Positions 34,101 through 41,647 of a stretch of DNA of 64,000 nt are shown here, piece after piece. The DNA is taken from NCBI GenBank assembly GCA_046726235.1, contig JBKPAD010000006.1, positions 186,001-250,000 of the forward strand. Reading direction: 5' to 3'. Position 1 is the stretch's first letter; every line of letters starts with the position of its first letter. A program made the position numbers and the translations under genes. This stretch comes from Nitricoxidireducens sp046726235 (lineage in GTDB: Bacteria > Pseudomonadota > Gammaproteobacteria > Burkholderiales > Rhodocyclaceae). The notes under the pieces were generated by a model, which was given only the letters and a program-made list of their open reading frames with translations, did no database searches and had not been told where the DNA came from.

Positions 34101-34682
34101 TTAGCGCTTCGAGGTGCCTTCCAACTTACTCAGCTCGGCACTGTAAAGAACGACGTGTGTAGCCCACTTGTTTACCGCCAACTTAATTGCGTCTGCCTGT
34201 TCTGATGCGAGCAACACAACAAGCTTACTCTCGACACCTGAATACACGTCAGGTCGGCAATTTGCCAACTGCTTCTTGTCGTATTGCAAGAGCAGCGTCA
34301 GGTTGTTCGCTTCTATCGCATGACATCCAGAAATTGCCGGAAGATTCATTCGCTGTGCAAGGGTGGAAAGCTTGGCTAAAGAATTGCTAAGTACATATGC
34401 GAAGGTCCGTTGGTCAACCGATTGACGGCTACTCTGATCCTCACGCCACCTAGTCGCTTTTTGGCTAATCGATCCAGAGGCCAACAGCATAATTGCATCA
34501 TGATGCTCACGCGGCAGGTTCAGAAGTCCGATTTCGGCATTGGCGATTTCTTTTAGGTGCCTTTGCGCAAACACTCCAGCCGCCTCCTTGTCGAGTCTAT
34601 TTCTGTCCTCTTCCGTTAAATCGGCTTGCGCGTCGGTACAGACGACAGCGATAGATAACAAAATGGCTGCAAGTTTTTTCAT
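34101..34682 (-). CDS. Secreted protein of unknown function
   Basis: A 193-aa protein not recognised. A signal peptide is clear (MKKLAAILLSIAVVCTDAQA), then a mainly helical, charged region (EEDRNRLDKEAAGVFAQRHLKEIANAEIG) with no membrane segment and only two cysteines (GCHAIEA, NCRPDV) that could pair. The ATG at 34682 is preferred to a TTG seven codons earlier. Base composition is near 50% GC, well below the genome, and it lies between hairpin copies C and D. Confidence 0.6.
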   Translation of the reverse strand: MKKLAAILLSIAVVCTDAQADLTEEDRNRLDKEAAGVFAQRHLKEIANAEIGLLNLPREHHDAIMLLASGSISQKATRWREDQSSRQSVDQRTFAYVLSNSLAKLSTLAQRMNLPAISGCHAIEANNLTLLLQYDKKQLANCRPDVYSGVESKLVVLLASEQADAIKLAVNKWATHVVLYSAELSKLEGTSKR

Positions 34683-34721
34683 CTCGTTTCTCAAGGTATT
34701 CAAAATAATTAGAAGTCGACA

Positions 34722-35201
34722 TCAGGTGTCGTCTTCAACGACATAGAAATCCGTTTCGACGCCAGCTTCATCAAGCATCTGCTTGGCGATGATCCCCGAA
34801 CGCGTCCACTTTGATGCTGGGTCTCCGCCATCGGGACTAACCGCCACCACCCGCTTGACGCCAGCCTGGATGATCGACCCTGCACATCGTGCACAGATGG
34901 GCTTCCCCCAGACATAAACCGTGGAGCCTTGTGCACGCGAACCGGCTGCAAGGAGTGCGTTCAATTCGGCATGAACAATGATCTCAAGTTTGACTTCTTG
35001 ATCTTCTAAACGCTCCGCTGAGTCTTCAACACCCATCGGGAAACCGTTGTATCCAATTGAGACGTCCCCGCCATTCTTTGAGAAGACGACGGCCCCGACC
35101 TTGGCATTCGGGTCTTTAGACCATTCGGACACGAACTTCGCTAGCTCACAAAAACGAAGGTCCCACTTCTTCATTTGCACTGACTGAATTGCAAGACGCA
35201 C
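34722..35201 (-). CDS. dCMP deaminase-like zinc enzyme
   Basis: A 159-aa member of the cytidine/deoxycytidylate deaminase fold. Zinc and catalytic residues are intact: HAE at 77-79 and PICARC with Cys103 and Cys106. An N-terminal segment DPNAKVGAVVF and the YNGFP loop resemble phage and bacterial dCMP deaminases. The start is GTG at 35201, eight bases after GGGGAGA. Found in a low-GC patch with unknown genes, it may serve nucleotide metabolism of a mobile unit or phage defence; neither is shown by sequence. Confidence 0.8.
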   Translation of the reverse strand: MRLAIQSVQMKKWDLRFCELAKFVSEWSKDPNAKVGAVVFSKNGGDVSIGYNGFPMGVEDSAERLEDQEVKLEIIVHAELNALLAAGSRAQGSTVYVWGKPICARCAGSIIQAGVKRVVAVSPDGGDPASKWTRSGIIAKQMLDEAGVETDFYVVEDDT

Positions 35202-35235
35202 GCTGGTCTCCCCGCGATTTTCTTATGTCGATCGA

Positions 35236-35433
35236 TCAGTCCGAATCGGAAGATGTTGGCGGTGCTGGGATCTTCGGTTTGTTCCAATCACTACCCCAAC
35301 CAGAAGTTCCGCATCGCTTGCACACATAATCTCCCGTAGCGGCTCCCTTGTCATACTCCTTCTCCAACTCTGGATGATCGCAGGGGCGATCGCCCCATTC
35401 CTTCTGGAGTTCTATCGCCTTTTCAATCTGCAC
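35236..35433 (-). CDS. Small zinc-ribbon-like protein
   Basis: A 65-aa protein: a short helix (QIEKAIELQKEWG) then CDHPELEKEYDKGAATGDYVCKRCG, giving one C-x-H and one CxxC half-site for zinc, and a Pro/Ser-rich tail. Similar TGDYVCxxCG proteins are widespread and uncharacterised. The GTG at 35433 is chosen because AGGAGG lies nine bases upstream. It ends 35 bp before the dCMP-deaminase-like gene starts, so the two may be co-transcribed. Confidence 0.65.
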   Translation of the reverse strand: MQIEKAIELQKEWGDRPCDHPELEKEYDKGAATGDYVCKRCGTSGWGSDWNKPKIPAPPTSSDSD

Positions 35434-35577
35434 TGTTTGATTCCTCCTGATAGCGGAATTGCCTGACGAATAATGCTTGGCCCTTGCTGACTTGCTAGAC
35501 CGGCCGATGTTGGCACACATTCCAATCGCATTCAACGGCCAGCCCTTTCGCAAACCGGCGTAAGCGTCCGCACCGCT

Positions 35578-35640
35578 AGGATAGGGGGCCTCGGCCTGAC
35601 GATTTGAACACCTATGAGGAGGGACGAGGCCCCCTGTCCT
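35578..35640 (-). repeat. Conserved-loop hairpin, copy D (inverted)
   Basis: Arms 35578-35596 and 35622-35640 (17 Watson-Crick pairs, one G-T, one mismatch of 19; inner segments GGCCTCG and CGAGGCC) flank the exact reverse complement of the A/C loop at 35597-35621. It faces copy C, 1.65 kb away, enclosing the low-GC genes. The rest of 35434-35680 shows no gene. Confidence 0.85.
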
Positions 35641-35680
35641 CGCGCCCTCCAACGGCAGCAATGCGTCGGTTTGAAAGGAA

Positions 35681-36580
35681 CTATCGCGCCACTATCGCCG
35701 CACGCAGCCGCGCCGCCGCGACTCCGCCCCACTGGTACAGCGCCAAGCCAAGAGTAATCAGCGCAGCGCCGAGCCACACGCGAAACCCGATCTCCTCGCC
35801 GTTCAGCACGTTCCCGAGCAGCAGCGCCAGCACCGGCGTCACCAGCGTGATCAGCGCGACGCGGCCGGCGTCGAGATGCTTTATCACGTAGTAGTAGAGC
35901 GCGAAGCCGAGCACCGAGCCGAAGACGCCGAGGTAGACGATGGCGCCGGCCGAGCGCGTCGGCAGGTCGGTCGGCACGCTGCCGTCGGTCACCCACCACA
36001 GCAGACCGAAGAACGGCAGCGACACCGTGAGCGTGCCGGCGGTGGTCGCCAGCGGCGGGCTGTCGTCGCCGATGCGCTTGAGCGCCACGAGGCCGGCGGA
36101 GTAGATCACCACGGCGACGACCAGCGCCGCGAGACCCGCCATCGCATGTTCGCCGCCGACGCCCTCGCCGTGCGCGAAGATCGTCGCGAGCCCGGCGACG
36201 CCGAGCAGCATGCCGAGCACGCGCGGGGCCGTCAGCGCACGCTCGCCGAGCCAAAGCGCGGCGAGCACGCCCGTCGCCAGCGGCGACAGCCCGAACAGCA
36301 CCGACACCAGGCCCGAGTGCACGAAGCGCGCGCCCCAATAGGTCAGCGCCATCGCGCCGAACAGCGCCAGCCCGCCGACGAGGTACGAGCGGCGCGCACG
36401 CGCATGCAGCGGAAAACCGATGCGCCATGCGCCGACCAGCACGGCGGCGAGCAACGCGCCGATCAGCATGCGCGAGAACACCGCGAAGGCGAAGCCCGCG
36501 CCCTGCGCGCTCCACTGGATCGCGAGCGGCGTGGTGGACCAGATGACGATGATGCCGACGTAGGCGAAGGGGACCGACAT
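35681..36580 (-). CDS. DMT superfamily (EamA) transporter
   Basis: A 299-aa inner-membrane protein with two EamA repeats and about ten hydrophobic helices, for example VPFAYVGIIVIWSTTPLAIQW at the start and VWLGAALITLGLALYQWG at the end. EamA proteins usually export amino acids or metabolites; the substrate cannot be predicted. The ATG at 36580 follows AGGAG; a longer in-frame start would cross a terminator-like hairpin. Expression may be controlled by that hairpin in the leader. Confidence 0.85.
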   Translation of the reverse strand: MSVPFAYVGIIVIWSTTPLAIQWSAQGAGFAFAVFSRMLIGALLAAVLVGAWRIGFPLHARARRSYLVGGLALFGAMALTYWGARFVHSGLVSVLFGLSPLATGVLAALWLGERALTAPRVLGMLLGVAGLATIFAHGEGVGGEHAMAGLAALVVAVVIYSAGLVALKRIGDDSPPLATTAGTLTVSLPFFGLLWWVTDGSVPTDLPTRSAGAIVYLGVFGSVLGFALYYYVIKHLDAGRVALITLVTPVLALLLGNVLNGEEIGFRVWLGAALITLGLALYQWGGVAAARLRAAIVAR

Positions 36581-36610
36581 GACGACTCCTGCAAAGACCG
36601 CCCGGTAGGA

Positions 36611-36652
36611 CGGAGGAAAACAAAAGGCCGCGAACCTTGTGGGTGGCGGCCT
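36611..36652 (-). terminator. Terminator-like hairpin in the DMT transporter leader
   Basis: On the minus strand AGGCCGC and GCGGCCT (36646-36652 with 36625-36631) form a 7-bp stem on a 14-nt loop, followed by TTTTGTTTTCC. It ends ~30 nt before the transporter ATG and ~145 nt after a promoter-like sequence, which is the geometry of an attenuator. It could instead end the hemY transcript. Confidence 0.6.
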
Positions 36653-36791
36653 CGTCGAGAAACGTTGATGCGATTTCAGTTCATCGTCGTTCGGGCCCCG
36701 AACCTGCGGCATGCAGCCAGCCGCGCAGCGGACGCATGGCGTCGCGGCGGACTTTCAGCAACGGGGAGTGAAGGCGATCGAACATGGCCCG

Positions 36792-36821
36792 ATTGTCGCG
36801 GCCCGGCGATGCCGCTGTCAA
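36792..36821 (-). promoter_or_regulatory. Promoter for the DMT transporter leader
   Basis: On the minus strand a consensus TTGACA (36821-36816) is followed after 18 bp by GACAAT (36797-36792). Transcription would start near 36785, exactly where a 34-codon open frame begins with ATG (36785-36681). The ~200-nt leader holds the terminator-like hairpin. Confidence 0.6.
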
Positions 36822-36852
36822 GGCGCGCTGTTGCGCACCCGCAACGCGGCGC

Positions 36853-38016
36853 TCAGAGCAGCGCCGCGGCCCGGTAGTGGCGGTTGGCGTCGTTGCCGCG
36901 CTCGAGGTGCTCGAGCAGTTGCGCCAGTTCGATGTGCGCGCCGCGCGAGGCGCGGATCGCCAGCGAGGCTTCGAGGTAGCTCTGCGCCTTGCCCCAGAGC
37001 TTCTGGCGCCGGCACAGGCGGCCGAGCGACAGCAGCAACTGCTCGTCGCGCGGATGCGCAGTCAACCACTTCTCGGCGTGGGCGATGCGTGCGAGCGTGT
37101 CGCCGCCTTCGCAGTCGGCGTAGAGGCCGAGCACCGAGGAATCCCAGCGCTCGTCGAGGAAATCCTCGATCAGCGTCGCCGCCTCGGCGCAGCCGCCGAG
37201 TGAGACCAGCGTGCGCGCCGCCTGCTGCGCGAGGCGCGGCTCGAGGCGGTCTTCCTCGGGCATTTCGTTCCAGTAGCGCAGGAGCTGGCCGACGTCGGTG
37301 ATCTGCGGAATGATCTCGCGGTGGGCGCGCGCGCGCAGCGGCGCCGCCTGCTCGGCGGTGAGGCCCTTGTGCTTTTCGAGCTGGCGCGTGAGCTTGAGCA
37401 CTTCGCGCCAGTTGCCGCCGCCCTGCTCGGCGCGCAGGCCGAGGCGCAGCGCCGCGATGTGGCGCCCCTCGCGCGTCGCCAGGTGTTCGAGCGCCTCGTG
37501 TGCGGCACCGAAGTCGCGCGCGTCGAGCGCCAGCTCGGCTTCGACCATCAGGTAGGCGGAGCGGACGGCCTCGCCGCCGTTGCGCGCGCGTTCACGCCAC
37601 TCGCGTTCGCGCTCCGCATCGTGCAGCGCGTGCGCGGCGCGCAGCGCGATGATCGCCGCGAGGCCCGGCGCGTGGCCGGATTCCCACGCGCGTTCGGCGC
37701 TCTTCAGCGCGTGGCCATAGCGGCCTTCCTGCAGCAGGCGCATGGCGTCAGCGAGCGCAGCAGCGGCCTTCTCCTGGGCGCGGCGGCGACGGAAGGCCTG
37801 CACCTTGGCCGGCAGGCCGAGCGTGGCGAAGACCGCGCGCAGCAGCAGATAGAGCACGAGGAAGCCGGCGACCTGCAGCAGCAGCAGCAGGTTGAGCGAC
37901 ATCTCCATGCGCCACGGCGGCAGCACGAAGAGTACGTAGCCGTCGTTGTAGCGCGTCGCCAGCGAGAGGCCGACGGCGAGCGCGGCGAGCGTCAGCAGCC
38001 AGAGCAGCGCGCGCAT
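36853..38016 (-). CDS. hemY: HemY, TPR membrane protein of the haem operon
   Basis: A 387-aa inner-membrane protein: two N-terminal transmembrane helices (LLWLLTLAALAVGLSLA and LNLLLLLQVAGFLVLYLLL) then a HemY-N domain and TPR-like helices. Proteobacterial HemY (unlike Bacillus HemY) has no known catalytic role. Its ATG is separated by one base from the 270-bp repeat element, so its upstream RBS region is element DNA, with only a weak AGG. Confidence 0.9.
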   Translation of the reverse strand: MRALLWLLTLAALAVGLSLATRYNDGYVLFVLPPWRMEMSLNLLLLLQVAGFLVLYLLLRAVFATLGLPAKVQAFRRRRAQEKAAAALADAMRLLQEGRYGHALKSAERAWESGHAPGLAAIIALRAAHALHDAEREREWRERARNGGEAVRSAYLMVEAELALDARDFGAAHEALEHLATREGRHIAALRLGLRAEQGGGNWREVLKLTRQLEKHKGLTAEQAAPLRARAHREIIPQITDVGQLLRYWNEMPEEDRLEPRLAQQAARTLVSLGGCAEAATLIEDFLDERWDSSVLGLYADCEGGDTLARIAHAEKWLTAHPRDEQLLLSLGRLCRRQKLWGKAQSYLEASLAIRASRGAHIELAQLLEHLERGNDANRHYRAAALL

Positions 38017-38017
38017 T

Positions 38018-38287
38018 TAGGGCCTATTCACGCTATGCCGGCGGAGCGCGTTGGCTTCCGATCCGGATGGATGCAAGGCGGAGGGCGCAGGCAAGGGTCG
38101 TTCCCTTGCCAAGCCCGACAACGCGGCAGACGCCGGATCGGAAGCCAACCCGAAGGAAAGCGGGAAAATCAGGTGCATTGCGGCGTTGCTCCTTCCTTGC
38201 TGGGATGACCAAGCGGCGTCAGTCGCGCCTTGCACTGCGCCTGATTTTCCCGCTTCGCGCCCGTCGTCATAGCGTGAATAGGCCCTA
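38018..38287. mobile_element. 270-bp MITE-like element with 20-bp terminal inverted repeats
   Basis: Perfect 20-bp inverted repeats end the unit: TAGGGCCTATTCACGCTATG at 38018-38037 and its complement at 38268-38287. Nested inside are three more perfect inverted pairs: 38051-38066 with 38133-38148 (16 bp), 38090-38097 with 38103-38110 (8 bp), and 38159-38173 with 38240-38254 (15 bp). There is no open frame for a transposase, so it would be non-autonomous. It fills the whole hemX-hemY gap and its last three bases provide the hemX stop codon. No obvious target-site duplication is seen. Confidence 0.75.
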
Positions 38288-39367
38288 CTGTCCCTTGCGC
38301 GCGGCGCCGTCCTGCGCGACCTTGAAGTTGCGCAGCGTGTTCAGCGTCTCGTCGAGGCTCGGCGGCGCGGTGGCGATGTCGGCGGCCGCGAGCGTTTTCA
38401 GCGACGCCAGCGCCGTCTGCACCGGCTTGGCACGCGTATCGAAGTAACGCTCCATCCAATCGCGCGCCTGGCGGATGTCCTCACGAAAGCTGCGGCCGTC
38501 GCGCGCGAGCAGCGCCAGACGCGCATTGACGAGGCGCAGCTTGAGGTTCTCGCGCAGGAAGAAGCTCTGGCTCGGCGAGAGCAGGCCCGGCTCCGGCCGG
38601 TCGATGCGCTCGATGCGAATGAGCTGCTTGGTGTCTTCCCAGATCTCGCGCGCCAGGCCCTGCCAGAAGCTGAGGTCGGCCGGCGACTTCGACGGCCTAG
38701 CCGGTGCTTCGGCGACCGGCCGCTGCTCGTGCGCCAGCGGCATGCTGTCGACGACCGCGGCCACGGTCTCGAGCTTGAGCGCGATGCCCGGAATGTCGGC
38801 GGTCGGCAGCGCCTTGAGGCGTTCGATGTCGCGCGCCAGCAGCTTGCGGATGCCGAGGAAACGCGCATTGGCGGCGCGCGCCAGGCGCGCGTCCGCGCCC
38901 TGCAGCGCGATCAGCGCCGCCTCGACGTTGCCGGCGAGCTGCAGCTGCTGCGCCGCGATCGACACCGCCTGCTCGATCTCGGCCAGCAGGCGTTCGTCGC
39001 GGCTGCGCGAGAGTTCCTGGTACATCGCCTCGAGGGCGAGTTGCTGGCCCTGGGCTTCGGCGAGCTGCGCCTCGAGCGCGCCGACTTTCGCCTGCAGCGC
39101 CAGCAGTCCTTCCTGTCCCTGGCGCGACAGCGCGCGCGCCTCGCGCGCGACCGCGTCGCCTTCGGAAAGCCGGCGCGCGAGCTCTTCGCGCACATCGGAC
39201 AGGCGCGAGCGCGTTTCGACCCACTGCCAGCCGAGCAGCGCGAGCGCGACGACGGCGATGATGGCGGAAGGCTTGCGCAAGGCCGGCGGCAGCGCGAACG
39301 ACGGGCGCGGCTGCGCGGGCGGCGGCACGGCTACGGGGATTTCCGGAGTGTCGTTGTCAGGCGACAT
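38285..39367 (-). CDS. hemX: HemX, membrane-anchored haem-operon protein
   Basis: A 360-aa protein with a Pro-rich cytosolic start, one transmembrane helix (PSAIIAVVALALLGWQWV), a long coiled-coil (~55-110, rich in Ala/Glu/Arg heptads) and a HemX domain. Called uroporphyrin-III C-methyltransferase in some databases without evidence for that activity. Start ATG at 39367 overlaps hemD. The TAG stop is formed by the terminal repeat of the adjacent element, so the native C-terminus may have been cut or replaced. Confidence 0.88.
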   Translation of the reverse strand: MSPDNDTPEIPVAVPPPAQPRPSFALPPALRKPSAIIAVVALALLGWQWVETRSRLSDVREELARRLSEGDAVAREARALSRQGQEGLLALQAKVGALEAQLAEAQGQQLALEAMYQELSRSRDERLLAEIEQAVSIAAQQLQLAGNVEAALIALQGADARLARAANARFLGIRKLLARDIERLKALPTADIPGIALKLETVAAVVDSMPLAHEQRPVAEAPARPSKSPADLSFWQGLAREIWEDTKQLIRIERIDRPEPGLLSPSQSFFLRENLKLRLVNARLALLARDGRSFREDIRQARDWMERYFDTRAKPVQTALASLKTLAAADIATAPPSLDETLNTLRNFKVAQDGAARKGQ

Positions 39368-40145
39368 GGTCAGCAACCTTGAAGTGTTCGATGAGGCCGG
39401 CGATCAGGCCGTCGTCGCCAGGCCCGGTGAGGATGATCTCATGCAATCCGAGTTTCGCCGCTTCTTCGGCGATGCGCGCGTGCGGCACGAAGGCCGGCGT
39501 CTTGCGCAGCCAGGCCTGGCCGAGCTTGCCGACCATCTCGTGGAGGTTGCGCAGGCCCTCGCTGCTGGTGAGCGTGACGGCATCGAGCTGGCCGTCGGTC
39601 CACAGCTTGTGCAGTGGCGCCGGATCGAGGTCGGGCTTGCCGCGCCGGTAGCAGGTGACGTACTCGACGCTGGCGCCGCGCGCGGCGAGCGTGTCGCCGA
39701 GCAACTCGCGGCCGCCGTCGCCGCGGAAGATCACGACCTTCTTTCCCTGCACGTCCTGGAGGGCAGGCATCGCGACCAGCGCCTCGGAATCGAAGCGCTC
39801 GCGCGGTGCCGTCACGTCGGTGACGCCGAAGTGCGCGAGCGCCATTTCGCTGCTCTTGCCGATCGTCGCCGCACGCAGGTGCGCCGGCCATTTGCGGTGG
39901 GCGAGGATGCAGCCGAGCGCCTTCTCGACCGCGTTGGGGCTGACGAAGGCGGCCCAGTCGAACTGGTCGAGGCGCACCGCGACGTCGAGCAGCGGCTTGA
40001 TGTCCTCGACGTCGAAGATGGCGAGCACGGGGAACAGCACGGGCTTGGCGCCGAGTTCGACCAGCGCCGAGGCGAGATGCGCCGCCTGTCCGGCCGGACG
40101 CGTCACGACGATGTGACGGCCGTCGAGCGGCAGCGCGCTTGCCAA
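39357..40145 (-). CDS. hemD: Uroporphyrinogen-III synthase
   Basis: A 262-aa enzyme closing hydroxymethylbilane into uroporphyrinogen III. HIVVTRPAGQAAHLASAL opens it, VSPNAVEKAL and LTSSEGLRNL mark the two lobes. The start is inferred to be TTG at 40145, five bases after GGAGG and just after the hemC stop; no ATG or GTG fits. It is followed by hemX in an overlap. Confidence 0.9.
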   Translation of the reverse strand: MASALPLDGRHIVVTRPAGQAAHLASALVELGAKPVLFPVLAIFDVEDIKPLLDVAVRLDQFDWAAFVSPNAVEKALGCILAHRKWPAHLRAATIGKSSEMALAHFGVTDVTAPRERFDSEALVAMPALQDVQGKKVVIFRGDGGRELLGDTLAARGASVEYVTCYRRGKPDLDPAPLHKLWTDGQLDAVTLTSSEGLRNLHEMVGKLGQAWLRKTPAFVPHARIAEEAAKLGLHEIILTGPGDDGLIAGLIEHFKVADHVA

Positions 40146-40146
40146 C

Positions 40147-41085
40147 TCAGCCTCCGAGCGCGGCGAGGATCTCGTCGGCGCCCTGGGCGCGCAATTCGGC
40201 GGCGAGCGCGAGGCCGAGCGCCTCGGCATCGCCGGGCGCGCCTTCGAGTTCGGCACGCGCCATGCGGCTGCCGTCGGGCAGCGCGACGAAACCGCGCAGC
40301 CAGAGCTTGCCGGCGCGCATCTCGGCGTAGGCGCCGAGCGGCACTTCGCAGCTGCCGGCGAGCGCACGCGAGACGGCGCGCTCGGTGCGCACGCAGGCGG
40401 ACGTTTCGGGATCGTTGAGCGGCGCCATCCAGGCGGCGACTTCGGGGCGATCGGAGAGCGCCTCGATGCCGATCGCGCCCTGGCCGGCGGCCGGCAGCGA
40501 GGCTTCGGTCGGCAGCACGGAGCGGATGCGCTCGCCGAGGCCGAGGCGCTTCAAGCCCGCGGCAGCGAGGATGATCGCGTCGTACTGGCCCTCGTCGAGC
40601 TTGCGCAGGCGCGTGTCGAGGTTGCCGCGCAGCGAGGTCACCGACAGATACGGATAGCGCGCATGCAGTTGCGACTCGCGGCGCAGGCTCGAGGTGCCGA
40701 CGATGCCTCCGGGCGGCAGGTCGTCGAGCGTGGCGTACTTGTTCGAGACGAAGGCATCCTGCGGCACTTCGCGCTTGCCGATGGCGACGAGCGCGAACTC
40801 CGGCTCCATGACCATCGGCACGTCCTTCATCGAGTGCACGGCGATGTCGGCGCTGCGGTCGAGCAGCGCGGTCTCGAGCTCCTTGACGAACAGGCCCTTG
40901 CCGCCCACCTTGGCGAGCGGGCGGTCGAGGATCTGGTCGCCACGCGTGGTCATGCCCAGCAGTTCGACGCGGCAGGCCGGGTATAATTTCTGCAAAATGT
41001 CCCGCACATGCTCGGCCTGCCAGAGGGCGAGGCGCGATTCGCGCGTGGCGATAACGATTTTCTCGGGCGCAGAGGGAGTGCTCAA
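40147..41085 (-). CDS. hemC: Porphobilinogen deaminase
   Basis: A 312-aa enzyme polymerising four porphobilinogens to hydroxymethylbilane. Visible: ATRESRLALWQAEHV, VGGKGLFVKELE, HSMKDVP, the arginine run GTSSLRRESQL and the dipyrromethane-attachment cysteine in LAGSCEVPLGAY. First gene of a hemC-hemD-hemX-hemY operon transcribed leftward; divergent from the thioredoxin-like gene at 41138. Confidence 0.97.
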   Translation of the reverse strand: MSTPSAPEKIVIATRESRLALWQAEHVRDILQKLYPACRVELLGMTTRGDQILDRPLAKVGGKGLFVKELETALLDRSADIAVHSMKDVPMVMEPEFALVAIGKREVPQDAFVSNKYATLDDLPPGGIVGTSSLRRESQLHARYPYLSVTSLRGNLDTRLRKLDEGQYDAIILAAAGLKRLGLGERIRSVLPTEASLPAAGQGAIGIEALSDRPEVAAWMAPLNDPETSACVRTERAVSRALAGSCEVPLGAYAEMRAGKLWLRGFVALPDGSRMARAELEGAPGDAEALGLALAAELRAQGADEILAALGG

Positions 41086-41137
41086 TTCAGTTTCCAGTGT
41101 GGGCTGTCCGTGATCGCGGCAGCCATGGAGAGGTAGG

Positions 41138-41647
41138 ATGACACCCTCGTTTTTCGGCTGCCCGCAGGCGCATTTTCGTGCGCTGATTTCCGCGTGGATT
41201 CTAGCATGGCTGCCCGTGGCGACCGGCTTCGCGGCGGCCCCCGAGCTGCCCCTGGCGGCCGACTTCGCGGCCGACGCGCAGGCCGCCGCCGAGCGCCGCG
41301 TACCTATCCTCGTCTTCTATACCCGCGACGGTTGTTCCTGGTGCGAACTGGCGCGCCGCAGCTACCTGCGCCCGCTGGCCGACGATCCGCAGCGCGTGCT
41401 GATCCGCGAGGTCGCCGTCGACAAGACGCGGCAGCGGTTGGCCGGCTTCGACGGCCGCCGCACCACCCATGCCGCCTTCGCCCGCGAGCGCCGCGTCAAG
41501 CTGACGCCGACGCTCGACTTCCTCGACGCGCGCGGACAGCGCCTCGTCGACCCGCTGGTGGGCGTCAGCCTGCCCGACTTCTACGGCGTCTTCATCGACC
41601 GCGCGATCGACGAGAGCCTCGCCAAACTCCGCGCCGAACCGAAATGA
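41138..41647 (+). CDS. Exported thioredoxin-fold protein
   Basis: A 169-aa protein with a signal segment (ISAWILAWLPVATGFAA), then a thioredoxin-like domain with redox motif CSWC (in TRDGCSWCELARRSYL) and a cis-proline at LTPTLDFLD. It resembles SoxW/DsbD-gamma-like periplasmic reductants. AGGTAGG precedes the ATG. The end overlaps the ppc start as ATGA, though there is no obvious functional link to ppc. Confidence 0.8.
   Translation: MTPSFFGCPQAHFRALISAWILAWLPVATGFAAAPELPLAADFAADAQAAAERRVPILVFYTRDGCSWCELARRSYLRPLADDPQRVLIREVAVDKTRQRLAGFDGRRTTHAAFARERRVKLTPTLDFLDARGQRLVDPLVGVSLPDFYGVFIDRAIDESLAKLRAEPK

Noticed and set aside
28238..35640. Conserved-loop hairpins as integron attC sites
   Set aside because: The arms lack paired RYYYAAC/GTTRRRY core sites, stems are almost perfectly complementary without the extrahelical bases of attC, and no integron integrase is in the window.
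28238..35661. Small proteins with a shared PPHRCSNRQAE-like string, read across the four hairpins
   Set aside because: The shared string is the translation of the conserved loop in one frame on each strand; the frames have no RBS and different flanks, so they are probably not genes.
35434..35661. A longer version of the zinc-ribbon gene starting at 35661 or 35520
   Set aside because: The extra N-terminal part translates through hairpin D or lacks an RBS, whereas the GTG at 35433 has a perfectly placed AGGAGG.
38018..38287. An ordinary insertion sequence between hemX and hemY
   Set aside because: No transposase frame is present in 270 bp, and no target duplication is visible; a non-autonomous element fits better.
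40979..40990. TATAAT inside hemC as a promoter for the thioredoxin-like gene and ppc
   Set aside because: No -35 box lies at a suitable distance and it is ~150 bp inside an antisense coding region.
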